Notes under the pieces: generated by a model
What the model was told of the DNA's origin: nothing
What the model saw: only the letters and a program-made list of their open reading frames with translations
Database searches by the model: none
NCBI GenBank assembly: GCA_900754605.1
Contig: CAAEDK010000301.1
Span: forward strand, 1 to 30,769
From: an uncultured Oscillospiraceae bacterium
GTDB lineage: Bacteria; Bacillota_A; Clostridia; Oscillospirales; Oscillospiraceae
Direction of reading: 5' to 3'
DNA: 30,769 nt
Part shown: positions 23,078 to 30,769 of the stretch, piece after piece
How positions within the stretch are numbered: the stretch's first letter is position 1
Layout: each line of letters opens with the position of its first letter
Translations under genes and position numbers: made by a program

Positions 23078-26000
23078 CTACGCCGCCGCGTTGGCGTTGA
23101 TTCGGTCAATGACATCTTTGATGCCAGCCCAGAGGGTCAGGTCGGTAAACACCTCCACAATACTTCCCTGATCTGTAAAGGGCGGCTCCTGGAGGACAGA
23201 CAGGTCCTTCATCATGCCGTTGTGGACGATGTACTCCACAATCTGGTTGACGAAGTAGATCTGCCGGCTGTCCAGGTTGGTATCATCGAGATATTGGGAA
23301 AAGGCCTCCTTGGCGGCGTTCATGTCCAGGCCCACGATCTCCCGAACGAATTCGCCCAGGGGTTTGGCTCCCAGCTCCGCCTCGTAGTCCTGGCGGCTGC
23401 CCACCTGGCTCCACAGAATATTCTCCAGCTCTTTTACATCATCGTCTGTCAAAGGAATGTTGGAGCGCAACTTTGCGATAGCCGGGTTGTCCTGGTGTTG
23501 GCGGACATAGAACTCCGCCTTGGCCTTGTAGTTCTTCAGATCATCGTTCTCCAGCTCCGACTCCTTCCACTCCACGGATAGGATATCATCTGTAAAGTTG
23601 GTATTGTAAATGGCACCGTCATGAGGCAGGTACTTCATCAGGTTCCGCAAGCATTCCCGGATGTGCTCAAACTCGTTGATCCCGGCGTTGTCCAGGTAGT
23701 CGGCATGCAGGATTTTCTCGATGAGTTCCGATTGCGCCCGGATTTCCGGGATGTTAGCCACACCGGCGATAGCGCTGACCTTTTTCACCAAATCTTTCCG
23801 GGCCCTCGAGTAGGTTTTGCCCACCAGGTAGGCCAGCTCGATCCCGTACATCAACGCGTCAAAGCGAACCGTGCTGGCCTCGTCCCCGTCGGGCTGGAGC
23901 AGCGGGGCAACTTCCTCCTTTAGGTTCAGAGTATCCTCATAGGTGAGGGCCTGATAACTCTCCGGGTCGGAGAACTTCTCCACATACCGAAGGTGTTGCT
24001 TCACCGCGAAGTTTCCCCGGTCCAGTTCCTGGACTTTTGCAATCATCTCCTCCACCAGCCGCTGGCGGAAGGGGATCAGCTCCCCGGTCTGATAGGCCAG
24101 ATCCTGGAGCTTGAAAATAATCTGGGATTTTAGATAAAAGATCGCGCTTTGCAGGGCCATCTGCCCCACGGTGGCCTTGCCTTTGCTCATGCGGAAAAAT
24201 TCAAAATTGCCGCACAGGTCGAAAATATAGAACTTGTCCTTGTCCTTCCCATCCATCAGCCCCAGACACAGCCGGGTGCCCCGGCCGATCATCTGCCAGA
24301 ATTTCGCCTTGCTCATCACTTTCTTGAAGAACACCAGATTCAGCACATCCGGCACGTCGATGCCGGTGTCCAGCATATCCACGGAGATGGCGATTTGCGG
24401 CAGCTTGTTCGGTTCCGAGAACTCGTCGATAGCGCTCTGGGCGTAGGTCATGTAGTTGTCGATGACCTTGGCGTAACCGGGCAGGTGGGGGTACTCCTTC
24501 CCGAATACCTCTAAAATCTTTTCCGCGTGGCGGTGGTTCTTGGCGAAAATGATAGTCTTGCCCAGCTTTTCCCCGTAGTCGATTTTCAGGCCGTTGGTCA
24601 TGAGCAGGTCCAGGGCCTTGCGGATGGTATCCTCGTTGAATACCCATTCGTTGAGCCCGGCGGGCTCGATCTTCTCCGGCAGGTCACCGTTCTCATCAGT
24701 GAAGGTGGCCTCATATTCCTCCTTTTCGTCCTCTGGCAGGCCGTCATAGGTGATTCCCTCCTTGAGAAACTTCAACTCGCTCTCCACTGTGAGGAAGTCC
24801 ACCAGAAAGCCGTCCTTCACCGCCTGGGCCAGGTCGTACGCATAGGTAGGTACGCCTGGTTCCAGTTCAAAAACTTCATAAGTGTTTTTTTCAACTTCGT
24901 CCTTTGGGGTGGCGGTGAGGCCCACCAGGGGCGCGTCAAAGTGGGTGAAGATGTCCCGGTACTTGTTGTAGATGGAGCGGTGGGCCTCGTCGCAGATGAT
25001 GAGATCGAAGTGGCCCACGGTGAACAGTTTCCCCTCCTCATCCTCCACCGTGTCGATGCAGTTCATCATGGTCTGGTAAGTGGAGAACACGCACCGGGCA
25101 GCATAGTTGTCCTTCTCCTCACACAGATTGGTGACGGACAGGTCTGGCAGCAGGTTCACAAAGCTGCGCTTGGCCTGGGTAACCAGAGAGTTGCGGTCCG
25201 CCAGGAAGAGGACGTTTTTGATCCAGCCATGCTCCAGCAGCACTTTGACCAGGGCAATGACTGTTCTCGTCTTGCCGGAGCCGGTGGCCATGACCAGCAG
25301 AGCCTTCCGGCGATTCCTCTCTCCAAAAGCCTGGCACACTGCCTTGATGGCTCCCTCCTGGTAGTACCGCCCGGCGATCTGCTTGTCCACCTGGATGTAC
25401 TTCAGGCTGGTGCGCATGGAACGCAGGTTAAAGAGCTTTTCCAGGTCCTGCTTGGAGTAGAAGGCGGCCACCTTCCGCTCCGGGTAGGCCCCGTCGTCTA
25501 TGCGGGTGTCAAAGCCATTGGTGAGGAAGATCACCGGCCTGCGGCCGTATTTCTGTTCCAGCAGGTCGGCGTACAGCTTGGCCTGCTGGCGGCCCTTGGC
25601 CGGGTCCACACAGGTTTTCTTGGCCTCGATCACCGCCAGGGGACGGTGGGTGTCGTCATAGAGCACATAGTCAGCATAGCCCACCTGGCTCTTGTTGGGC
25701 ATGCCGGGCAGCTCTACCTCATTGACCCAGTCCTTTCCCTCTGTCCAGCCGGCGTCGGTGAGCATGGCGTCGATGTACAACTTCCGGGTCTTGTATTCGG
25801 ACAGGTCCAGGGGCTTCGGCACATAGCTCTCCCGTTGGGCCGCCCGGCGGGCGGTGAGCTGGGCCTTCAGCGCCCGGTTCTCCTCCATCAGGGCGGACAG
25901 GTCCACCTCTCGCCCGGAGCCACTCACAGCATCTGCTGATCTCCCGGTTGACGGCAGCGGCATCAGATTTCCAGGCCACATCTCATGGAAGACAAGTTCG

Positions 26001-26473
26001 GAAGGCGGATCCCGCAGCTTGGCCGCATCTACAATAACAGGCTGTTCCAGCTTTTCCAGCAGGGATTTGTCGTATGATTTTGCTGTGTACTGTGTTCCGT
26101 AACAATAGGCGATAAAATCTATGAAGTGGTAGAGATTTTCCAGACACAATTCCGCCTGCTCCGGGGTAATTTTCTTTCCGGTGTGGGCAGCGGCATTGCC
26201 CGTCTGCCGGATGTATTTCAACCTATGCCACAGGTCCTCCCCCACGATGTCCCGGAAATCCTCGGCGTCCGTCAGGCTCACCAGCCGGTCGTCGTAGGGC
26301 ATGACCAATCCGCCGTCAACGGAGTACATCCACTTGACGGCAAATTCCATGGACCGGCGGCAGGCAATCACGCACTGGGACAGATCAATATGGAAGATAC
26401 GCTCCGCCGCCACCGCCGCCTCCGTGAAGGGAACAAGCTGCGGGTCGGAAAGAAAATGGTCAAAGTTGGTCAT
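23078..26473 (-). CDS. hsdR: type I restriction enzyme, R subunit
   Basis: This 1131-residue protein is the ATP-driven translocase and nuclease of a type I system. An N-terminal DUF4145-like helical domain (about 1-125, with LKYIRQTGNAAAHTGK) precedes a PD-(D/E)XK nuclease (Asp268 in GYADYV, Glu283 and Lys285 in IEAKK). Next come the SF2 helicase motifs: Walker A ATGSGKT (396-402), DEAH (495-498), GLTATP, and MLDTGIDVP with QMIGRGTRL. The C-terminal domain, which probably contacts HsdM, ends the protein. All motifs are intact. ATG 26473 has AAGGAG 9-10 bases upstream. It is the last gene of the fic-hsdM-hsdS-small gene-hsdR operon. Confidence 0.95.
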   Translation of the reverse strand: MTNFDHFLSDPQLVPFTEAAVAAERIFHIDLSQCVIACRRSMEFAVKWMYSVDGGLVMPYDDRLVSLTDAEDFRDIVGEDLWHRLKYIRQTGNAAAHTGKKITPEQAELCLENLYHFIDFIAYCYGTQYTAKSYDKSLLEKLEQPVIVDAAKLRDPPSELVFHEMWPGNLMPLPSTGRSADAVSGSGREVDLSALMEENRALKAQLTARRAAQRESYVPKPLDLSEYKTRKLYIDAMLTDAGWTEGKDWVNEVELPGMPNKSQVGYADYVLYDDTHRPLAVIEAKKTCVDPAKGRQQAKLYADLLEQKYGRRPVIFLTNGFDTRIDDGAYPERKVAAFYSKQDLEKLFNLRSMRTSLKYIQVDKQIAGRYYQEGAIKAVCQAFGERNRRKALLVMATGSGKTRTVIALVKVLLEHGWIKNVLFLADRNSLVTQAKRSFVNLLPDLSVTNLCEEKDNYAARCVFSTYQTMMNCIDTVEDEEGKLFTVGHFDLIICDEAHRSIYNKYRDIFTHFDAPLVGLTATPKDEVEKNTYEVFELEPGVPTYAYDLAQAVKDGFLVDFLTVESELKFLKEGITYDGLPEDEKEEYEATFTDENGDLPEKIEPAGLNEWVFNEDTIRKALDLLMTNGLKIDYGEKLGKTIIFAKNHRHAEKILEVFGKEYPHLPGYAKVIDNYMTYAQSAIDEFSEPNKLPQIAISVDMLDTGIDVPDVLNLVFFKKVMSKAKFWQMIGRGTRLCLGLMDGKDKDKFYIFDLCGNFEFFRMSKGKATVGQMALQSAIFYLKSQIIFKLQDLAYQTGELIPFRQRLVEEMIAKVQELDRGNFAVKQHLRYVEKFSDPESYQALTYEDTLNLKEEVAPLLQPDGDEASTVRFDALMYGIELAYLVGKTYSRARKDLVKKVSAIAGVANIPEIRAQSELIEKILHADYLDNAGINEFEHIRECLRNLMKYLPHDGAIYNTNFTDDILSVEWKESELENDDLKNYKAKAEFYVRQHQDNPAIAKLRSNIPLTDDDVKELENILWSQVGSRQDYEAELGAKPLGEFVREIVGLDMNAAKEAFSQYLDDTNLDSRQIYFVNQIVEYIVHNGMMKDLSVLQEPPFTDQGSIVEVFTDLTLWAGIKDVIDRINANAAA

Positions 26474-26543
26474 GAAATCACTCCTTTATGCAAATCTTAA
26501 CTCATACAGAGGCGATTTCTACTTTTCCACATACAAAAACAGC

Positions 26544-26918
26544 TCAGGCTCTCCAGCCCAACTCCTTTGCAATTCGTTTTACATGAGCGACAAAGATATC
26601 ATCTGGCCTTTTTTCTTTCACTGTCTGGTCATCAGTAGAAGCCCAGCGGTATATTTGCTCGATACTGCCATATCCCCTACCAAATATTTTCGCGTATTTG
26701 ATGCAATTACTCTTGGTGGGAGCATCCATCAAAACGACTCTCAGTTCCTCGTCGGTCCAGGGATCGCCCCGATTGGGCTGGTCCCGCTGTTTATCATGTT
26801 TAATTTGATATTCAACCAGATATCTTTCGATCAGAGCCATCCTTTCTTCATAAGAAACTCCGTCCACAGGGGCATCGAACAGTTCAAATAAGTACGTCTT
26901 ATACTCTGTTTTTTTCAT
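26544..26918 (-). CDS. small Myb/SANT-like protein in the restriction operon
   Basis: This 124-residue protein begins MKKTEYKTYLFELFDAPVDG. Its central part has DPWTDEELRVVLMDAPTKSN followed by AKIFGRGYGSIEQIYRWAST. The spaced Trp and Glu-Glu-Leu, with helices and the closing aromatic IYRWA, recall a Myb/SANT-like three-helix fold, found more often in phage and homing-type DNA binders. It is not a standard type I subunit. ATG 26918 has GGAGG 8 bases upstream, and the gene sits 19 bases after hsdS and 70 before hsdR in the same orientation. It may be a regulator or DNA-binding accessory of the system; this is inferred from place and fold only. Confidence 0.65.
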   Translation of the reverse strand: MKKTEYKTYLFELFDAPVDGVSYEERMALIERYLVEYQIKHDKQRDQPNRGDPWTDEELRVVLMDAPTKSNCIKYAKIFGRGYGSIEQIYRWASTDDQTVKEKRPDDIFVAHVKRIAKELGWRA

Positions 26919-26937
26919 CGTGACCCTCCAATGTAAC

Positions 26938-28101
26938 TCACCCAAAATATTGCTGCATCAACGCTTTTTTCAGTACTTCCAGTTTATCAAGACTCTGCCG
27001 AATCGTCAATTTTGATTTGTCAACTTGTGTAACAAATGTATAATAATTTTCCTGTACTTGCACTGGTGGCTTAATTATTTGAAAGGCCGAAACAATTGGA
27101 ACATTCAAATTCGGCATTGTTTGCCCAACTGCCATGTCCTCAATCATTTTCTTAAATGAGGGGAAAGAAATAATTTTTTGGATATAATCAGCGGTTACTT
27201 TGCCCTTCGGACGAATTAAAAGGCTTCCCGTTCCACATAACAAATCTTCTTGAGATACAACAGCACACCGCCCCATTTCCCCTCTTCGCCCCATTACTAC
27301 ATCACCGGCTTTTAAGTGATACGCTTCCAGTTCAACATATTTCTGATGAGAGACTGTTAGTTTTTCGTCAATAACAATTTTCCCATCAATAATATGGGAC
27401 GGATTGACCAATGGATGCCCACCTTCAATGTAATCCTCTTTATGGAGCAATGAGCCAAATGGCCCTATACGAATATCTGCTAATTCGGATAAGGAAACTT
27501 TTTCCCAATTATATGGATTACTCACTGGGTCCCCAAACATCTCCACAAACCGGGCCTTCACCAGTTCGTCCAGCTTGTCCAACTGTTCCCGGCGCTTGGC
27601 GATCAGATCGCTGACCTTGTCCAGAACCGCGGCAATGCGGCGCTGTTCGTCCAGCGGCGGGAGAGGTATTTCTATTTCCGCAATGCGTGTTTTACGCACA
27701 GATGGAACAGTTGTAGATTCACAATAATTTTGTAAGTCTACATTGCACATAAAGTAATAAAAATATAGACTATCAATAATAGAGTCATCCGATTTGATGC
27801 CCATTGCGTTATTATCGACAAGGCAATCACGGGAAGTTATTGCTCTTCGGTTCAGTCTTAATGCCTCCCCGATTTTAGCAAAAACAACCGTTTGCGGTGG
27901 GAGAAGTGTCCCTTTAATCTTTGTTACAGTATCATCATCAATGTAGTTTTCGCATATTTTTAACTCTCGGTTCCCAGATAGAACATTTCTTGAAATATCC
28001 CCCACTTTATAAAACGGATACTTGCCATCTGCTTTTCCTTGGTAAATGTTTGGAAATCCAGTTCCTGAATAAAAAGTGCATACATCCCCCAGTCTTACCA
28101 T
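26938..28101 (-). CDS. hsdS: type I restriction-modification specificity subunit S
   Basis: This 387-residue protein has the two-repeat HsdS plan. TRD1 (about 1-145) is followed by a central conserved helix (PLPPLDEQRRIAAVLDKVSD, then IAKRREQLDKLDELVKARF), TRD2 (about 195-345), and a distal conserved helix (KLTIRQSLDKLEVLKKALMQQYFG). It sets the bipartite DNA target of the methyltransferase and nuclease. It overlaps the hsdM stop by one base (TAATG), so they are coupled. Both TRDs are clearly more AT-rich than the central helix and hsdM, as expected for specificity regions swapped by recombination. The target sequence cannot be predicted. Confidence 0.95.
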   Translation of the reverse strand: MVRLGDVCTFYSGTGFPNIYQGKADGKYPFYKVGDISRNVLSGNRELKICENYIDDDTVTKIKGTLLPPQTVVFAKIGEALRLNRRAITSRDCLVDNNAMGIKSDDSIIDSLYFYYFMCNVDLQNYCESTTVPSVRKTRIAEIEIPLPPLDEQRRIAAVLDKVSDLIAKRREQLDKLDELVKARFVEMFGDPVSNPYNWEKVSLSELADIRIGPFGSLLHKEDYIEGGHPLVNPSHIIDGKIVIDEKLTVSHQKYVELEAYHLKAGDVVMGRRGEMGRCAVVSQEDLLCGTGSLLIRPKGKVTADYIQKIISFPSFKKMIEDMAVGQTMPNLNVPIVSAFQIIKPPVQVQENYYTFVTQVDKSKLTIRQSLDKLEVLKKALMQQYFG

Positions 28102-29597
28102 TACATCATCCCCTCCAGCTCATCAAGCCCCCTGCTAATCTCTGCCTCCAGGTCCCGGAGCTCCTTCAAAATCTCGCTGGTGGGCGGGTACTCCACGGGG
28201 GTATACTCCACCTGCTTGTACTTGTTGATGGACAGGTCATAGCTGTTGTCCACGATTTCCTGCTTTTGCACCAGGAAGGACTGCTCCGTGCGCTTGCGCG
28301 CCTGCTCCCCTTCCCGGTTGTGGAACCGGGCCACGATATCGGGGATGTCGTTTTCGGCGATCTCGGTGCGCTTGTCGTCCAGGGAGAAGCCGTCCGCCTT
28401 CATGTCGTAGAACCACACCTGGTCCGTGCCGCCGTGGCCCGTCTTGGTGAACACCAGCACCGCCGTGGACACCCCGGCGTAGGGCTTGAACACCCCGGAG
28501 GGCATGGAGATCACCGCCTCCAGCCGGTGGTTCTCCACCAACTCCCGCCGGATATCCCTGTGGGCCTTGGAGGACCCGAACAGCACCCCGTCCGGGACGA
28601 TGACCGCCCCCCGGCCGCCCACCTTCAGCATCCGCAGAAAGAGAGCCAGGAACAGCAGTTCCGTTTTCTTGGTCTTGCACACCTTTAAAAGGTCGGCGGA
28701 CACGATGTCCGCGTCCAGGCTCCCCTTGAAGGGGGGATTGGCCAGGATCAGGGTGTATTTGTCCCGGTCCGGGTTCTGGTCGCTGAGGCTGTCCCGGTAC
28801 TCGATGAAGGGGTTGTCGATGCCGTGGGTCATCATGTTCATGGCCCCGATGCGTAGCATGGTGCGGTCCATGTCGAAGCCGTGGAACATGTGGTTCATAT
28901 AATGGTCTTTCTTCTCCCGGTTGTAGAAGATCTCCTCCCGGCGGCGCTCCTTCAGGTACTCCCCGGCCGCCACCAGGAAGCCGGCGGTGCCGCAGGCCGG
29001 GTCGCAGATCACGTCGTCTGCCTTGGGGGCGGTGAGCTCCACCATCATGCGGATGATGTGCCGGGGGGTGCGGAACTGACCGTTCACTCCGGCGGTGGCG
29101 ATTTTGGACAGGAGGTACTCGTAGATATCGCCCCGCACGTCGGTGTCGTGGAGCTGCTCCGCCTGGGCGTAGATCTCGTCCATGGCGGTGACGATCTTCT
29201 CCAGCATCAGGGGCGTGGGGATCTTAAAGATGGCGTCCCCCATGTACTTGGCGTAGGCGCTGTCCTTGTCGGTGTGGAGTTCCTTGATAAAGGGGAACAC
29301 CAGCTCCTGCACCACCGCGTACATCTGCCCGGCGGGGAAGTCGTGGAACCGGGACCACTTGAGCTGTTCCCCGGCCACGGTGCGGTCCCCTGCCTGGACC
29401 TCTCCGGCAAAAATGCTCTGGTGGGGCAGGCCCAGCATGGCGCTCTCCTTGGCACGCAGGTTGTCCGTCTCATCCAGGTCATGGATGAACATGAGGTAGG
29501 TCATCTGCTCCACCACGTCCAGGGGGTTGGTGATGCCGCCGGTCCAGAAGGTCTCCCAGAGGCGGTCGATTTTGTTTTTCAGTTCGCCAGTAAGCAT
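28101..29597 (-). CDS. hsdM: type I restriction-modification DNA methyltransferase, M subunit
   Basis: This 498-residue protein is an N6-adenine methyltransferase. The N-terminal HsdM_N domain (about 1-140, LWETFWTGGITNPLDVVEQMTYLMF) is followed by the catalytic domain with DPACGTAGF (199-207, SAM binding) and NPPF (287-290, catalysis). The helical C-terminus (DEQ- and KYK-rich, to about 498) binds HsdS. With HsdS it protects host DNA, and with HsdR it restricts. ATG 29597 has AAGGAG 9 bases upstream. It lies 6 bases after the fic stop, so fic and the hsd genes form one operon. Confidence 0.96.
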   Translation of the reverse strand: MLTGELKNKIDRLWETFWTGGITNPLDVVEQMTYLMFIHDLDETDNLRAKESAMLGLPHQSIFAGEVQAGDRTVAGEQLKWSRFHDFPAGQMYAVVQELVFPFIKELHTDKDSAYAKYMGDAIFKIPTPLMLEKIVTAMDEIYAQAEQLHDTDVRGDIYEYLLSKIATAGVNGQFRTPRHIIRMMVELTAPKADDVICDPACGTAGFLVAAGEYLKERRREEIFYNREKKDHYMNHMFHGFDMDRTMLRIGAMNMMTHGIDNPFIEYRDSLSDQNPDRDKYTLILANPPFKGSLDADIVSADLLKVCKTKKTELLFLALFLRMLKVGGRGAVIVPDGVLFGSSKAHRDIRRELVENHRLEAVISMPSGVFKPYAGVSTAVLVFTKTGHGGTDQVWFYDMKADGFSLDDKRTEIAENDIPDIVARFHNREGEQARKRTEQSFLVQKQEIVDNSYDLSINKYKQVEYTPVEYPPTSEILKELRDLEAEISRGLDELEGMM

Positions 29598-29603
29598 ATT
29601 CTC

Positions 29604-30662
29604 TTACTCCTTTTCCCGGTTCCAAATATAGGCGGTATAACGCCCGCCGCTGAGTTTCACAATTTCCCCGCTCTTCTGCAGGTCGGCCAGGGTTCGCTGT
29701 ATCGTGATTTTACTAGTATCAGGGCACTGCTGAATGATCTCCGCCTTGGTAACCTTCCCAAGGGTGCCCTTGATGATCTCCCGGATACGGTCCGGCTTAC
29801 TCATGCTACTGACGGCCAGGACCTGCACACGGGCAGAAAAGTCCCGGTAGGCCGCCGCCACTACGCCCAGGGTATAGCGCACAAAGGGGGGGTAGTCGCT
29901 GGTTCCCTCGTGCCATCCCTGGGAGCTCTGCTGGAGGGCCTCATAATATGTTTCCTTGCTCTCCTCAATGAGTTTTTCAATACTGATATATTTGCCTACG
30001 ATATAGCCTGCCCGGTAGAGCAACAGCAGGGTCAGCAGGCGGCTCATACGGACGTTACCATCGTTAAAGGGATGAATACAGAGGAAGTCCAGAATGAACA
30101 TGGGAATCAGTAGCAGCGGATCCATGTCACCCTTCCCCACAGCCTCCTCGTAGGCCCGACAGAGGCTGTCCACCGCCTCCGGCGTTTCCCAGGCCGGAAG
30201 GGGTTGAAAACGAATGCTTTTATTTCCCTGAGTATCCGTCTCGGCGATTACATTGTCCGCTGTTTTATAGTGCCCGCCGTAGGACGCGCCGCTGAATTTA
30301 TAGAGATCGCGGTGGAGCTGCAGGATCATGGAGGCTTTGGGCGGGATATAGTCAAAGCTCTCATGGATGGTGGCCAGCACATCCCGGTAGCCGGCGATCT
30401 CCTGCTCGTTCCGGGTGCGAGGGGTGGTCTTGTCCTGCACCAGCTTTTTCAGGCGCTCGTCCGAGGTATAAATGCCCTCGATTTTATTGGAGGACTCGGT
30501 ACTCTGAATCTTGGCGATCTCCACCAGTTTGGTCAGGGTATCGGCCTTGGCCTCGATAAACAGGGCCTGTTCTCCTTTATATTCATGAATCTGAGTCAGC
30601 AGGGCCACGATATCAGGCGTGAGCAGCTTCTCATAGTTTTTGGTAAAATCGTAGGTGCGCAT
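29604..30662 (-). CDS. fic: Fic family protein with altered core motif
   Basis: This 352-residue protein has a Fic domain. An N-terminal inhibitory helix shows SSNKIEG (Ser58 to Glu62, the S/T-x3-E/G class), then the core HPFNDGNVRMSR (197-208), and a C-terminal winged helix (about 290-345: KVTKAEIIQQCPDTSKITIQ, then RTLADLQKSGEIVKLSGGRY). Fic enzymes attach AMP or a similar group to target proteins. The usual core is HPFxDGNGRxxR; here the second Gly is Val204, in the phosphate-binding loop, so activity may be weak or lost. The start is ATG 30662, with GAGG about 7-10 bases before. It is the first gene of the hsd operon and probably its regulator or a toxin-like accessory. Confidence 0.92.
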   Translation of the reverse strand: MRTYDFTKNYEKLLTPDIVALLTQIHEYKGEQALFIEAKADTLTKLVEIAKIQSTESSNKIEGIYTSDERLKKLVQDKTTPRTRNEQEIAGYRDVLATIHESFDYIPPKASMILQLHRDLYKFSGASYGGHYKTADNVIAETDTQGNKSIRFQPLPAWETPEAVDSLCRAYEEAVGKGDMDPLLLIPMFILDFLCIHPFNDGNVRMSRLLTLLLLYRAGYIVGKYISIEKLIEESKETYYEALQQSSQGWHEGTSDYPPFVRYTLGVVAAAYRDFSARVQVLAVSSMSKPDRIREIIKGTLGKVTKAEIIQQCPDTSKITIQRTLADLQKSGEIVKLSGGRYTAYIWNREKE

Positions 30663-30686
30663 CCTGTACCTCGCTTCAAGTCAATT

Positions 30687-30707
30687 TCATCATTTTTCTT
30701 ATGATGA
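30687..30707. promoter_or_regulatory. inverted repeat in the fic leader
   Basis: TCATCAT (30687-30693) and ATGATGA (30701-30707) are perfect inverse complements around a 7-base spacer, just downstream of the promoter. It may be a second operator or an RNA hairpin. Confidence 0.45.
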
Positions 30708-30716
30708 TACAATTAA

Positions 30717-30745
30717 ACTATATCAAGCAAACTTGATTGTGTCAA
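30717..30745 (-). promoter_or_regulatory. sigma-A promoter of the fic-hsd operon
   Basis: On the minus strand, a perfect TTGACA (30740-30745) and TATAGT (30717-30722) are 17 bases apart, the best promoter in the window. It lies about 55-85 bases before the fic start. Confidence 0.8.
30722..30737. promoter_or_regulatory. palindromic operator between -35 and -10 of the fic-hsd promoter
   Basis: ATCAAG-CAAA-CTTGAT (30722-30737) fills the spacer of the promoter. A protein bound there would block RNA polymerase. The C-terminal winged helix of Fic makes autoregulation plausible, but this is inference. Confidence 0.6.
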
Positions 30746-30769
30746 GGATGAATGAACCCCGCTTTTCGA

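Noticed and set aside
24527..25939. 470-codon plus-strand ORF
   Set aside because: It is the antisense of hsdR, whose intact helicase motifs identify the real strand. The 28881-30113 plus-strand ORF is likewise antisense of hsdM and fic.
1..30769. CRISPR array
   Set aside because: No regularly spaced repeats of 25-40 bases were seen anywhere, and no cas-like genes.

Overview
The window looks like a chromosomal segment of a Clostridia bacterium, most likely of the Oscillospiraceae/Flavonifractor type. This is inferred from the GC-rich core genes, frequent GTG and TTG starts behind strong AGGAGG-type ribosome sites, the SRP RNA-dnaX-ybaB cluster, and the style of the integrases, relaxase and DUF6809 gene. 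No search was run.

Region 1 (1-10100) is a tRNA-Thr(CGT) gene followed by a probable 9.3 kb genomic island. The 3' half of the tRNA, from the anticodon onward, is repeated exactly (45 bp) at 10055-10099, so the two copies look like attL and attR. Inside lie a decayed IS3-family insertion sequence, a Crp/Fnr-type regulator, a seven-gene catabolic operon, and a relic of a ParB-like gene of the kind carried by conjugative elements. The operon holds an enolase-superfamily dehydratase, a TRAP transporter (P, Q, M), a cupin, an HpcH/HpaI aldolase and a DUF6282-like metallohydrolase. The likely logic is uptake of a carboxylate (probably an acid sugar), dehydration to a 2-keto-3-deoxy acid and retro-aldol cleavage to pyruvate plus an aldehyde. 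The island has no integrase of its own, so it appears fixed.

Region 2 (10100-15235) is chromosomal backbone, mostly on the minus strand: SRP RNA, dnaX, ybaB and a DUF4127 lipoprotein. It ends with a broken 5' half of a tRNA-Ala(UGC) and an intact tRNA-Ala(CGC).

Region 3 (15236-about 22980, minus strand) is the left end of a second element beside tRNA-Ala. It has an intact tyrosine integrase with an unusual C-terminal extension, a second dead integrase, a DUF6809 gene, a decayed relaxase with Sel1 repeats, a relaxase accessory gene, a possible oriT, a helix-turn-helix replication-type gene, an excisionase-like gene, an unknown gene and a sigma-region-4-like gene. Three or more lesions each in the second integrase and the relaxase say the element can no longer mobilise by itself.

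Region 4 (23078-30769, minus strand) is a complete type I restriction-modification operon, fic-hsdM-hsdS-small Myb/SANT-like gene-hsdR. It starts from a near-consensus promoter with a palindrome between -35 and -10. It may be cargo of the second element, but the far end of that element is outside the window.
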